Shown here: piece by piece, positions 33,509 through 45,347 of the stretch | How positions within the stretch are numbered: the stretch's first letter is position 1 | How the letters are laid out: every line of letters begins with the position of its first letter | Origin: Sweltsa coloradensis | Lineage: Eukaryota > Arthropoda > Insecta > Plecoptera > Chloroperlidae | Direction of reading: 5' to 3' | NCBI GenBank assembly: GCA_024449915.1 | Contig: JAMZAV010000050.1 | Coordinates: 62,001 to 126,000 of the forward strand | DNA length: 64,000 bases | The notes under the pieces: model-generated | Told to the model about the DNA's origin: nothing | The model's input: the letters and a program-made list of their open reading frames with translations, nothing else | Database searches by the model: none | Translations under genes and position numbers: made by a program

Positions 33509-36500
33509 CTGTAACAAGTAACAAGAGTACATTACACTGGTCATGTTTCTATCAGTAGCATATGATATAGTGGTCCCAACGAAAGAATGCAGATAGCTCG
33601 AAATTGTTTTCCCATTACAACTTTGTCAACTCTATTCACGCTAGCTCAGCGTGGATCTTGCAAACGGAGGAACCCTGTGATCTAGTACAGATAATTTTTG
33701 CTTGCGTTGGTAAAATATATTTCTCTTTCATACACAAACGCGACATTCCATTTATAGTATATTCATACACCCCCCCCCCCCCCCCCCCTACAAAGCATCT
33801 GCATTCTTTTGTTGGAGCAAGTCAACTATTTGTTTTATGTGTTTGATTTGCCAACATTAATTGGGTAAATATGACAAGGTCGTGGACATGAAATTTCTTG
33901 AACCAGAGAACTGTGAAAACTGTGTGTGGTGGAGCTGAAAGAGAAAAGTTGTAGACAGAGATATGTATACAGGCTACGTATGTTAATCTTTGTGTATAAA
34001 CTCTGCTCGTTTATGCTATGTGGTTTGGAGAAACAAGTGCTATAAAGTAAATATTGATAATATCGCCTCTTTTGTAATAAATCAAAGTTAGGGCCAATGA
34101 ATGAAGACCCTTTTACGAAAGACAGTGTTATTTCAAACTATAAGGAGGTTAACCAACCCTGTCCATACCTTTCTGTCAAGTAAGCCTATAATCCTAGAAT
34201 TTGGATTTACCATTTTCTACGCATCCACACATTTTGCAGAAATTTGCTGCTGGAACATTACAAGTTACGACCTAAAAAATATCGCTGACCTGGGCCATAG
34301 GTCGCAATACGTTTCACATTCTGACTTGATAGCTGCTGGAGGCTCCAGACTTATGAACCCCTTGAATATTTTGGCAAGGAGAATCCCATTCAGGCACAAC
34401 CACTAGTGTGAACCTCACCATATCTGGCAAACATTTAGAGTAGATAAAATTCACAAGCAGGTTGAAACATATGCTAGGCTCAACTTAATTAAACAACGCA
34501 TTGACCTCTAATCTACACAATGTGTCGCGTCCACACAATACAATGGCAGTTAGCGTTAACGCACTAGTTTTAGAATCACAATTCAGAATGAGCAAGCAAG
34601 AACTCGAGTGAACATCAAACGGATGTGCTGAACGCAGTGGTAAAGATGATGTCGCACATTGGAACAGGTCTGAATGTTGTCTACACAAATAAGCCGTGTT
34701 TGGTAGTCTACTCCTATTGACTGATCGTTGAAGGTTCTTGCTTGTAGTGTCCAGTGTCCACTAAGGGAGCTATCATGTATGTACCTTATGCCATCTTTCT
34801 AGTATTATTCTTTTCTTTTATTATGCTGGCCCCCTTAGTGATCCTAACGCCCTCACCCGCCTCCCCTGTCTGTGACTAGTTTTTCCCAGCACAGGCCTGT
34901 TCCCCCTACCACCCTTCTTAGATAGGTTTGTCATCATTCACGTTGTGAATTGTGACTCTTCATATTTGATAGCTAACCGGTTCTCGCTCGCTCCAAACAC
35001 CTAGCAAGATAAGTGGTGTCTCTTGGAATGTGCGTAGTTTTCTTCTCGTGTAATTGGTTTGTAATTCTTTATTTGAGCCCCACGTTGGGCGCCAATGAAG
35101 AATTAAAAACTAATGAAAAGACAAAATACGATTAATAACTGTCAGCCGTAGCAATCTGTAAGACATTAATCGTGTTTTGTATTGTAGTAAGTTGCTCATT
35201 CTTCAACATATCGCCCCTCATCACCCATCGTCTTTATTAGCGCTAGTTCGCATAAAGTTGACACGATTAGTCCACTTTCATTCATTCCTTCATACTGACC
35301 AACGATCTCGTGCCTGTCAGCCCCGGTCGGCACCAGCAGAGGTCCCCCGCTGTCCCCCTGGCACGAGTCCTTGGTCCCGGTGTCCGGATGGCCTGCGCAG
35401 ACCATGTTGGGCGTGATGCGCGTGGCCCGATACTTGGTCTGGCGACACTGCTCTAGACTCAGGATCGGAACCTCCACCTCGTGGACTATAGCGGGCAAAG
35501 TTCCCCCCTCCGAGGTGCGGCCCCAGCCCACCACTGTGCCGGTGCGACCAGAGATGTCAGCTGGGTGGGTGATAGAAAGACAGGCACCATAAGAGGATAC
35601 ATTGAGTGAAACATAGCTCCTGAAATAAAAAGTACACTACTTTTTTTTTATTCTTATATACTAAACTTTGTGGAATAGCACTCTTATAATCATCTTTATA
35701 AAACCAATGCAAAATTATCACTTCCTCTTTGGTCACTCTGAAAACGAAGACAAAATTATTTCCATTGGTGTGGCTAGTTGTTCAGCGTCTCTGCTTTCAA
35801 TTCAGAAAGTCCTGGTTTTGATTTCTGCTTCATGCAGAAGTTTTAGTTTATAGGTAATCCATAAATTATCTATGGTAAATGTAAACGGTGACGATGGGAG
35901 TCCTTTTTGTTGGGTCTCCTAAAGTGTAAGAGAAGAAATTTTAGTAGACCTTGACTTGGATTAACGTCACTCCTACATAAGCCTTGCTTCTCTTCCCAGC
36001 TTCATAGGTCCAGTCCTCGCTACGCCCCAGATAAAACCCCATGCACTTGTTTTGAGCGTGTAATTCTTACTTGACTGAGGCAGGCACACGGGGCGAACCC
36101 TCTTGGTGAAGGGCACGGATCTCCTCAGCCTGAGGAGCGCGATGTCGTGATTGTACGAGTTGATGTCGAAGTTGCGGTGTCTTATGATGGCGGTGACTGT
36201 GCGCATGATGGCGGGCGTCTCCGCCGTCTGGAACTGGTCATGGTCGCCGAGGAAGACGCGGATCCGGGCGCGCTTGAGGCGCCGCACGCAGTGAGCGGCC
36301 GTGAGGACAAACTCGGCGTTCAGCAGGGTCCCCCCGCAGTGGAACTGACCGTCGTACACGAGACGAGCGATCCAGGGGTAGCGGTTGAGGCCGGTGGGGC
36401 GCCCGCCCACTATGCGTATCTCGGGGTTTGCTTGACCGCAGCCGGCTACAAGAAACAACACATCATTCTCTCATTGATAAACGTGCTATCTAGGCACACA

Positions 36501-39500
36501 TTCCTTTAAATATCTGGATCTTGTACATAAAATATGAACTACTCTATTTTCCATGCCATTATGTAATATCAGTGAATACTTTATCTGCCTAACTTTTCTC
36601 CCTCTGATCACAAGCTGTATTTGTATTTTGTTCTGTATGTAGGTACACATAATATGTTGGTCAATCTGTATTGATCATCCGTACGTAGACCAACCTACCT
36701 ATTAACAATAACTAGTCATAATATATTAATTATTCATTTTTGTGAGGAGAGGTGGCAACCCCTAACCTTAAATTCATATGTCCTGTACCTACACCATTAC
36801 CACTTTGGAGTACTTTCTATCCGTCCTTTTTTAGGGAAAGCTTTTTAGTAGTGCCAAAAAAATATGTGTTGTTCAAATTTCCAAAAAAAATTATATGAAT
36901 CGTATGGCTTGTGAGAATTTTATTTATGATCCAAAAACCAAAAGCGAGGAAAAGAACAAAACAGAAAATTTTCGAATATCTACACCATAAACGGATTTTA
37001 ACTGTAGAAGGAAAGATATAATCTTCTTCTTATGCTAGTTCCCTCTCTAGGAGACTTTCGTCCCCGTGGTGCAGAGAAGATTGTGCGGCTGTACTTACTA
37101 CAGGAGCAGTTCTTCGCACTGTGGCCGTCGTCGTCGTCATAGCCTCCGGAGAGACCAGGCCGAACAAGTCGTCAAACAGGAGTCGCTGGGAGCCGTTCCT
37201 GTCCCCAACCTCCTGGAAGAAAAGGAGGTTACAGTATGCATTTATTTATTACAGAAACTTAATTCGTGCGGAGCATAGAGGGCGTATCAAAGCTGGACGA
37301 AATCAAGAGTGAATAAATTGGGAAGAGAAAGATTGAGAGGGTATGGACGTATGAGAAGAATGGACAAGAAAAGTTTACCAAGAGCAGAATATGAAAGTGG
37401 AGATATGAACATAAGAATACCTGGTAGACCAAGAGACAAGTGGCAGGACCTAATAATAAATTATGTAGAAGAGAGAGATGAGTGTTGGGAAGAAGTAGCA
37501 GCAGAAAGACTGTGTGAGGACAGAAGGAAATTGCATGGCCTGCTGGGAAGAAGCAAGAAAGAAGAGAACGCAATAAATGGAGAACAAGACATAGAAGTTG
37601 AGGAGATTAAAGTAAAAGAGTCCTGGCAGGCCGATGTTAATAAACTCTGGGTGCCCGAGAAAATCGGTGGTTAGCTCTGACCTCTGGAAAGGCCCTACCG
37701 GAGCTGACACACGTTCTTACATCTGGAATTTCCCCAAAGCAAATACAATTTTTTAAGTTCCACGAACTAGAAACTTCTGTGTTCTAAGTTTCTTATGAAG
37801 GAAAGCAACGCGTTCCCTTGAAAGTTTTCTAACTTCCTCCTCAAGACTGGTTCTCAGATGGGGTTCGAACCCACGCCCCAAGGTCCCACACTATTCGAGC
37901 ACGGGTCCAAGCGTGGGCTGAGATGTACCGCAGGCAGGGCCAGAGCTAATTAACGAAATGAAGAGTGTTGTGTGTTTCTAATTAACCACGGCAAGAAAGT
38001 GAATCTAGACGCCAAGGGCAATGTCACACTTTCACTAGCGCCGTATGTATCTAGGTCGGGAGAACACTTTCGTTGATGAGTTTATTGTTCGCCGTGACGC
38101 TGGTTCACTCGTTCAATCTTCGGATGATTGCTTTGCTCTCGTGGCTTTCATCATTACGAGTCTTGTAACTCCAGGGTGGTGGCCTAGGTGCGCGAAGACG
38201 ACACCTCATGTACAACAGTTGAGGTTTAATCAAGACAGCATTATATTGATAAGTACCATGAATCCCGGTGTCTGCCGGAACGTACTTGTAGCATGGCAAA
38301 GTGGCAACATGATTCCACTAGAGGTCGGGGTAACTAATTTTCCAAGAGTTAGGTTTAAGCTCAGCAAAGATAAATCAACACACAGCATTCAAGATGAAAT
38401 GTACTATGATGTTTTGTTTTTGCCGGTACAGAGATAGTACTTTTACCAGCGCAGTGCAAACTAAAAGTATGGTAAACATTATAAAATGGAACACTTTAAC
38501 CAGCGCAGTGTAAACTCAAATATGGTAAACATTATAAAATGGAACAAGTACTTGAACATGTCGTAAGCAATAATTTAAAGTCAAATACAAAATTTAAAAA
38601 ATATCGTGTAGCGAAATATGTTCACACAAATGGTTATTGTGGGACAATGTACCAACGTTATTTATTTATTAATGGTTGTGGTCTTTTCAAATACTACAAG
38701 CACAGATAATATGTTACACCCCAATCTGTTATCTGTGCTTTCACTGATGTTCATACTCAATGAGTCAATATAAAATAAAGTGTTTAACATTTGTGAAAAC
38801 GTACATTCATGCCCGAAAAGCGTTATAGCGCTCACTCATTTTCCTAAAAGTTAAGAAGTTGAAACTTAATGAAATAAATAAATATATAAATGAATAAATA
38901 AAATATATAATGTATTTGTTGATCCAGGGGGTAAGACGTGAGTATAGATATAACCTTCCAGAAAGTTTAAAAAGTCGTGACCTGGCACCTCCACCATTAC
39001 TAAATGCGCGAGCAAGCGACGAACATTTGTAACAATAAGCTAGCCCGGCGCCGCCACCAAAAAGATCAACGTACGCCGTTTATCATAACCAAATTTTGCA
39101 TGTATGTTAATAGAACTCCTTTATATTAATATCCACACTTGGATGCCAAGAATTTTAGTCTTAAAAAATCAATACGAGAAGTAAATCCAAAACGTGAAAA
39201 AATCAAAAATCAAAAACATGGATTTCAATTCAGGAAATTCTCATCAAATCGTTTATCTTACAATAAAACGAAATTAGCTCGCGCGTTCACATTGATTTAT
39301 ACGTTGATATCTAGCATGAAAGTTCACGTTAAAAAGTCTGAACCCTTGGAATAAATTAAATTCCCACAAGTTCGCCAAAATTGAGTAAATTATGGAGATT
39401 TCACGTTTTTTTTTCAAAACCGATTAATTAATCTAAAAATACGCGTACTGGATCTCATAGATTGATCCTTTATCTACGTTGTTGTAAAATATGGTACCGA

Positions 39501-41533
39501 TGATGTTGTTAACCGTTTACCCGGAATAACTGAAAGCTGAGCGTCTAAACTCTTCTCCGCGTCAGTCTGAGCGACCCCTACGCTCGCTCTGTTTGGTACC
39601 GCAGTATCCCTGATTGTTACGTACACATCATTGATCGATCCCATTACACGTTGTTTATCTTTAACATGTGCTCCTCATGATAGGCGAGATATTAAATCAC
39701 ATATGTTAACTTTTATATGAAAGATTGAAAATAATCATTTGTCCAGTTAGTTTGAAGAAAAATTAAAGGGTGTGGAGGAAATTCATGGAAGAGAGACCAG
39801 ATAAACTGCTAAAAATTAACTATATGTTAGTGGATATAATTCCAAAAAATACCAAAGATCTGTTTTTATGCCGGGATCAGAGAATACAACAAATTGACAG
39901 AAGAATCTGCTTGCTGCTATATCTGATGTAAAGGGGTCAAGATATGTACATAGTTTTGAATTAAAATGTCGAGAATGGATCATTAAAAATAGAGAATAAT
40001 TTGTAATGTTATTACGTGTGAGTCTATGTGAAAATACAAAATTGTAAATTATAATGTGACAAATTATTGCATTGTAGGAATATAGCTTAATAAAGTAAAA
40101 AATAAAATGAAATGAAAACTTGTTTTTTGATACCAAACATCAGGTCCTGGTTATACCGGGGAACGGTGGGGTTGAGCTGCGTATTGTGTGGGACTTCCGT
40201 GCAACACCGGCACGCTCGCACAACGGAATGCAAACTTCAGTCAAGCGTGGAACAGCGAACCGGAATGTAACCTAGTTTTCTTTTGAAAATTGCAATTGAT
40301 GAATATAAATAGACGCAGATTTAGCCACTTAGAAAGCGTTCTTCATTCAAATTTAATCGAGGCGATGAGATGAGAGAATGATATTTTACTACAACAACTC
40401 GACTCGCACTTCGAGCTTCAGGTTTTGTCTAGTTTTATACCAGCACAGTCAGCCTTACCCACGGGCTACTTCATTAAATTATGTTATAACTCTTGTAAAA
40501 TTACAATTAAACACCCGTAATGTTTACGAACTATGTAAATACGCTAGATTAGTAAGAAATTATAAAACAAAAATAGTTGTCAAAAAGTTTACGTGATGTG
40601 TTTAATATTCATCTCTATTCCCTTTATTGCACTCATATTGCACTATGACGCAGAAAACTATGATAAATCAGTAGCTTGATAAGCAATATCAATTCTTACA
40701 GGTGATTATAAACTATGAGGCAAGATACTTTTGATCTAGAGAGATAAATAATAAAAAAATATACTTATTCAACTTACATAATCAAATGGATCAGAATATT
40801 GAGAGATAAATTTTATGGTTATGTTGAAATAATTGATAAAATTGTAACTTTGTTTGCCTATTTGTTTATTACGCGGTCAAGGTATAAACATTAATTCTTC
40901 GATTACACACATTTATCGATTTGATTTGGGCGTGATCTCTAAATGATTATTCTTTTTGTTGCTTAACGTCGTTATGCACTCAGGCTATTCGAGACGATGA
41001 GTGGAGATAAATGACGATAACGGACGATTTCAAAAAAACATGCTTTTCGAACCCACGTCCTCGTAGAGCTATACTCTTTGGACCAGCGCCCTAATCGCTT
41101 GTGCCAACGTGGATGGCGTGATCTATAAAATATGAGACCATTAAAGTATAAAATAAAATAGTTCTGCCAATAACTGACGTCAATCGTTCAAATTTTAAAC
41201 TTAAAACCAAACGAAATAATAAACTATTTGTGAACAAAAAGTTGTCCTCCTTTGTAAATCAGTTTTTTTTAACTGAATAGGATAAACGTTAAATAAATAT
41301 ATCTAATTTAGTTAAATTTTCCTACATTTTAAAATATATACCATCAAAAAGTCTTATCAGAACATATCAAGAATGCAAGGTATGTGACTGAATGGATTCT
41401 GTCTATCACCCACTTGGTCCAAGTCTTGTGGCGTCTCGACGCTCTCGACGCCTCCAGACGACGTCGCCGAGAGGAGTAGCAGGCTGATGGTTGTCACTAT
41501 TCTCCAGAGCGTAGAGCTGGCCCCCAATCTCAT
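33387..41533 (-). CDS. Protease 2: secreted trypsin-like serine protease zymogen, 5 exons, disturbed exon 2
   Basis: Best full-length model joins 41410-41533, 37099-37143, 36071-36445, 35300-35560 and 33387-33508 (927 bp, 308 aa, phase 1 at every intron). Signal peptide is about residues 1-26, then a short acidic pro-region with four Asp, CSC (54-56), Thr-Gly and CG (59-60). Activation is expected after R67 before IVGG. Triad: H108 (TAAHC), D157 (YNHDIALL), S252 (GDSGGP); D246 in KDSCQ predicts Arg/Lys specificity. The C-terminus carries C304 and C306. Only exon 2 is uncertain: the stronger acceptor at 37212 gives a 114-bp exon whose frame does not meet exon 3, implying a one-base indel, an assembly error or use of the weaker internal acceptor. 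Unlike proteases 1 and 3, it has no intron before GDSGGP. The catalytic part looks intact. Confidence 0.8.
33767..33788. repeat. Poly-C tract
   Basis: 22 consecutive C residues in protease 2 intron 4. Similar runs of G lie at about 60270-60285 and 61404-61422. The lengths are probably unreliable in the assembly. Confidence 0.85.
35077..35094 (-). mobile_element. Candidate LTR retrotransposon primer-binding site
   Basis: On the minus strand TGGCGCCCAACGTGGGGC follows ...TTCTTCAT, the layout of an LTR end (CA) next to a tRNA primer-binding site of Ty3-type elements. No gag or pol frame is visible nearby, so this would be a remnant. Recognition of the motif is from memory of such elements. Confidence 0.4.
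35300..35560 (-). CDS. Protease 2 exon 4 (GDSGGP)
   Basis: 261 bp from acceptor atcacccacccag to donor GTCAGT, phase 1 at both ends. Encodes [38 protein letters not shown] and HEIV without the intron that splits KDSCQ from GDSGGP in proteases 1 and 3. Confidence 0.94.
36071..36445 (-). CDS. Protease 2 exon 3 (activation site, His and Asp)
   Basis: 375 bp from acceptor gtttcttgtag to donor GTAAGA, phase 1 at both ends. Encodes [27 protein letters not shown] and RPVCLPQS. Confidence 0.94.
36446..37098. other. Protease 2 introns 2 and 3
   Basis: This 653-bp intron (between exons 2 and 3) and the 510-bp intron at 35561-36070 are AT-rich. I see no element or coding signal in either. Confidence 0.5.
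37099..37212 (-). CDS. Protease 2 exon 2 (pro-region with CSC; frame problem)
   Basis: The stretch from the acceptor ttttcttccag to the donor GTAAGT is open in one frame (with LLFDDLFGL), but the frame that meets exon 3 is a different one ([14 protein letters not shown]) and is closed upstream by TGA. Starting at the internal acceptor before 37143 avoids the stop. The CSC placement exactly matches the paralogues, so the 3' end of the exon is secure and only its 5' end is in doubt. Confidence 0.65.
37285..37674 (+). pseudogene. Non-LTR retrotransposon C-terminal fragment
   Basis: Plus-strand translation reads [19 protein letters not shown], then GRPRDKWQD, then [20 protein letters not shown] before a stop at 37674. 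The sequence [12 protein letters not shown]...GRPRDKW...RRKLHGLLG resembles the conserved C-terminal tail of LINE endonuclease-reverse transcriptase polyproteins. The RT core is missing. The fragment begins about 70 bp upstream (in transcript terms) of protease 2 exon 2, inside intron 1. Confidence 0.75.
38440..38545. repeat. Two-copy tandem repeat, about 53 bp
   Basis: The block with CCAGCGCAGTG, AAACT and TATGGTAAACATTATAAAATGG occurs twice in a row with few differences. Confidence 0.85.
40955..41115 (-). repeat. tRNA-derived SINE, copy in minus orientation
   Basis: Reverse complement contains TTAGGGCGCTGGTCC and GGACGTGGGTTCGAAAAGC (B box), then CACTCATCGTCTCGAATAGCC, matching the copy at 47388-47550. 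Not a functional tRNA: the acceptor ends do not pair. Confidence 0.75.
41240..41305 (-). repeat. Dispersed repeat tail, minus copy
   Basis: Reverse complement carries AACGTTTATCC, a CAGTT...AACTGATTTACAAAGG block and GGAGGACAA, as at 13545 and 16135. Confidence 0.6.
41414..41533 (-). CDS. Protease 2 exon 1 (signal peptide)
   Basis: ATG at 41533 (G at -3) starts [11 protein letters not shown] followed by the hydrophobic [11 protein letters not shown]. Two donors are possible: GTGGGT after base 41414 (phase 0) or GTGATA after base 41410 (phase 1). The second suits the 308-aa model. An acceptor-like minus-strand sequence just upstream (cttacattacag, ending at 41583) suggests a spliced 5' UTR. 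Placement relies on strand, position and signal-peptide character. Confidence 0.68.
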
Positions 41534-42929
41534 GGCTCTGAGCTGTGTCCACCGCTCTCTCAACCAACCATCAAGCAAGTCTGTAATGTAAGAACAGCAT
41601 TAGAGACATTAAGCTACAAATGCATGTAGAGAAATAAATTAACATTGCAAACAACGTTAGTGACGCTATTTCAAATATTTTTTTTAAGAAGGCTAGTCTT
41701 GAATCGGTAATAGGACAAGATTACGTCGTGACAAAGGTAAAAATAAAGCATTTTGGGCGGGAGACATGGTGATATAAAATCTACTATCTATTTACTATAG
41801 GACTCCATCCATATTGGAGGAAATCGACTTATGCAAGTGTCAGATAAAGGTAAAAAGTTGCCTCTTTCCGTTTATTTTTGCAACACGGTTTTAATCTTTT
41901 TATTCTTTTTCATATAATCTGGAGAATGTTACTGTTATCAAAACGTTGTTTATATTAAGCAATGCATAGTTGTTATTCTCTACACTAAGGTGAAGTAAGT
42001 AACCCAATGGTCAGGTCGGACTCAGGTTGACTATCCCACTGAAGGTAGGCTCTGTACTAGGTAGTAGGTTGTGGGGACAAGGAGGGCACCTAGGTCTATT
42101 GGGCCCAGCCTGTCACTAGTCAATATACTTAGCCTTAGACCAACACAAGGTCCTTGTTTGACAGTTTACCGTAAGTAGGCTATTAGGACCTACGCACGAC
42201 TGTGCTCCCACTTAGCAAGCTCGGTTTCCGTACAGTGGGCTAATAGACTAGACAAACAGCTAAACTATACGACCAGCCTTACATCTCACAGGAGATTCCG
42301 GGTTAGCAATGATTTGTACCTATATTTGTTCTATGTATAAATTCAAAAAGGTGTATTTAAAATAAAATAAGTATTATGTTTTATAGAAGATGCTCTTACA
42401 GCTCGAGCAGTCCCACTCAGTAGAGCCAACACCCGAACTTAATCCATCCCCATTATTAATTACCGAGCATGTATGTGGTATTAGGGTGCCTGAACTTAAT
42501 TAGAACCGATTGTGACATGCATATCCTTATCATATATACTCAATATTAAGTGAAACTTTTCCTTGTGTCAAATGAAGAAAGATGTCACCAATAAATAAAG
42601 TCAAAGAATTGTTAATCATTATCAGTGTTATTAATTTGTACAATTAATTAAATTTATACTGCTCTATGGTTGGATAAATAACTATCAGTATCTTCAGAGC
42701 TTCAGTGCTCGATCGTTTCATTGAGTAAGTTGACATTTAAAATCCGAATTTGTTGACATGATCGACGTTTACAAAGAGATTACAGTGCTGACAACCTCCC
42801 TCCCCCCCCCCTGCTCAATCAAAAGTCGACACCGGTCAAGTGGTTGTTAGGATTGAAGTGAAGCCACTCCGGTGTTGAGTACTTGTTACTGAACAGCTCC
42901 ACCCAAGTGGAGTACACTCCATTACTGCA

Positions 42930-43120
42930 CCGTTTGTGGGTTGAAACCCCCTTGCAACGCGTACTCTAGCCTTGCTCGACCGACAGAGTTAGCTCAAGCG
43001 TAGGTCCCGGGTTCGATACCAGCCACCGGCAAACATGACATACGATTTAAAAGTGATTTATGCGAATTCTAGGAATTGAGTTCTATTAAATAGCCTTTGG
43101 ACATTCCCTTCATTAACACA
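42930..43120 (+). repeat. tRNA-like SINE, diverged
   Basis: Contains AGAGTTAGCTCAAGCG (A-box-like) and GGTCCCGGGTTCGATACC (B box) followed by CACCGGCAA. The downstream block GGAATTGAGTTCTATTAAATAGCC and GGACATTCCCTTC parallels the SINEs at 57695 and 62588. Confidence 0.6.
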
Positions 43121-43751
43121 CTAATTACCTAAATTGTTGTTATTAATACTTAATTGAAAATTACAAAGTGACTAGATAGTGATTCCCTCTCAAACAGTTC
43201 TCATTCATATCTAATGCGTTCAGCTAGCGTTTTCAATCTTTATTTCTTTGTTGTAAGACTACGAGTGAAATCAGGCGACAAGTGAGCGGCTCTTCTTCTA
43301 TCTCATTGTCAACCCTACTTCTTGTGCAATAGTCTTATTATCTCGTTGTGTTGTGACGCTTGACTTACGCACTTTTTAATACTCAATCTAACCTAGACTT
43401 TCTATCATCCGTCCGTTTACTTTTTCATTTCCTTTCCAGAAAGCCTTGACAAATTTACCCACTTTCCACATACTTTCCTACTAAAAATGTATGACGAATT
43501 GTCTGCTGTAGGTTGTATAGCAGTATATTCTTATTCCCAAATTACCCACTCAGAATATTTTGTTAAGAATATTGTATATTTTTTTAATTAATATTTTTAG
43601 TCCATCAGTTTAACACAACAATCAATCTAAAAGTGGTGAAAAGGTTTAAAGAGTGCATTCATAATAATTAAGTTCCTCGTAATTTACGTAATAGGATTGT
43701 ACCTAAGTAGTATTTTGGTTTGGACGAATGCTCTACATAACAAAATGATTT

Positions 43752-43928
43752 GTTAATATTTAATTCATTTCAGAAATTAAAAATCCATCCCGACCGGGGT
43801 TCTAACCCGAGTTACCTACCTACGACTTGGCCAACTAGACCACCGAGACAGTAACTTTTTAATTTATGAATTGTATTAAATATTAACAATTCCACCTACG
43901 GGAGTGTTTCCCGACTAACCAAATCGAG
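43752..43928 (-). repeat. tRNA-derived SINE family B, minus copy
   Basis: Reverse complement runs from CTCGATTTGGTTAGTCGGG through GTCTCGGTGGTCTAGTTGG (A box) and GGGTTAGAACCCCGG (B box) to GGATGGATTTTTAATTTCTG. Roughly 80% similar by eye to the copy at 60433-60618. AAAATGATTT flanks both sides (43742-43751 and 43929-43938), a probable target duplication. Confidence 0.8.
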
Positions 43929-44371
43929 AAAATGATTTATGTAATCGTTCCTACTTCCACGATGCAATCAATATTACTCTTTGTATGCCTACCAACAATG
44001 TCATTTCTGTTTGCTAGCTCCTGCCAGACAAACGACTACTATGATATCGTTGAAATTTTTAGGGGACCTTCGAAATCTTTGAGGTTAGATATTTTGATAC
44101 AAACCCAGAAAAATATATAGTGAAAATCGCGCCACTATGATGTTTTATCCATTAACGTGGAAGCCTTCGCAAAACTTTAAAGTAAGTTATAAATCCTGAA
44201 CGCATTGCATTACTAATAAATTAAATATTGTAATACCTGGCCAAATGTATGGCTCCAACTCTCTACGCTATGTTTTCAAGACGGGTGCTAACGTGTATGA
44301 CATGTGAGTAGGCTCCAGTATACAGTTAGCCATGCAATTAGTTATCTGTGCTTCTAGTTATTTATATTGTT

Positions 44372-44515
44372 GCTTGACGTCTGTATTAATGCAGCAGTTG
44401 TGCCAGATAACTCAGACGGCGAGATGAGATGGCGAGTATATTCAGATTACGAGAGCTGAGCCTCGAGCGGGATTCGAGCCCACGTCCCCACGTAGCTTCA
44501 GATCTGCTCTCCGAC
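44372..44515 (-). repeat. SINE-like repeat, diverged
   Basis: Carries GTTGCTTGACGTC at one end and GGATTCGAGCCCACGTCC (B box, minus orientation), like the SINE copies at 40955 and 47388. Confidence 0.55.
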
Positions 44516-44550
44516 CGTATCAGCACCCGAGAACTGAGTATGTGATATTT

Positions 44551-45244
44551 ACTAGGAAAACGCTAAAGTCCCGCCGCGTTGATGGATGAGCTTTTTTTTA
44601 AGTTTTTAGTTTGCGTGGGATATCTTTACTTTTACAAGTGTTTTGCTTTACTGCCTATGCATTGTAGGTGATTGTTGCCAAGTTTCTATTGTTAGGCCCT
44701 AGGCCTACTTGTCAAATGTTATTATTTACCGAAAAAAACTTACATTAAAATCTTTATTTCTATGGATTCTGGCTAACTTTTCCAACTTTTTCTTTCAAAA
44801 GGTACTACATCACCATAACCTTAATGTCCATGTATAATATGAACGTTGTAGCTCCACCCATTTGGTCATAATCGGCCCAAATGGCACGAAAATATCGCAC
44901 TAAACCGTAAAAAACTTATATTAAAAGCTTTATTTTATGGATTCTGGGTAACTTTTCCAACTTTTTCTTTCAAAAGGTACAACATCACCATTACCTTAAT
45001 GTCCATGTATAATATGAACATTGTAGCCCCACCCGTTTGGTCAGAATCGGCCCAAATGTCACGAAAATATCGCACTAAAAATTGAAAAAAATCGTAAAAG
45101 TACGATATTCATGAGAAATATTTCTTCGATTGTACCGAAAAACAATACACCTCTAAGTTCAGAGATTTCGAAGGTCCCTTCAAATTTTCATCAAGATCGC
45201 TTGTGTCGTTTGCCCGGAATCCTGCTAACAAACAGACAAAAATA

Positions 45245-45289
<45 letters not shown>

Positions 45290-45347
45290 ATTGGAGCTAA
45301 ATTTTTTGGGGGGTCAGTGAAATTGAAGTCTTCGCTTCGCTCATCCA
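44551..45347 (+). repeat. Unclassified repeat family A, copy 2
   Basis: Starts ACTAGGAAAACGCTAAAGTCC and ends GTCTTCGCTTCGCTCATCC. A unit of about 176 bp is duplicated internally (AAAAAACTTACATTAAAA at 44733, AAAAAACTTATATTAAAAG at 44909). Near the 3' end a run of about 43 A (45246-45288) occupies the place where copy 1 has (AAAAAC)n. Short open frames here are shared by all copies through nucleotide similarity and give no evidence of protein. Confidence 0.85.

Larger units (their letters stand above)
33509..35299. other. Protease 2 intron 4
   Basis: 1.8-kb intron with a poly-C tract and an LTR-retrotransposon-like primer-binding site at 35077. A 101-codon plus-strand frame at 34101-34406 has no recognisable domain and is probably chance. 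Confidence 0.5.
37213..41413. other. Protease 2 intron 1
   Basis: 4.2-kb intron with the LINE fragment, a two-copy tandem repeat (38440-38545), a tRNA-like B-box fragment near 37865 (minus), a SINE (40955-41115) and a dispersed repeat tail (41240-41305). A 130-codon plus-strand frame at 38045-38437 shows no domain I recognise. Confidence 0.5.

Noticed and set aside
34101..34406. 101-codon plus-strand frame in protease 2 intron 4
   Set aside because: No recognisable motif; intronic and on the opposite strand.
37099..37143. Four-Asp run in protease 2 as a trypsinogen-type enteropeptidase site
   Set aside because: The run is DDDDG, not DDDDK, and lies before the CSC motif; the activation Arg is at IVGG, 20 residues later.
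38045..38437. 130-codon plus-strand frame in protease 2 intron 1
   Set aside because: No domain, no signal or membrane pattern and no splice sites supporting an exon; length is within chance for so large a window.
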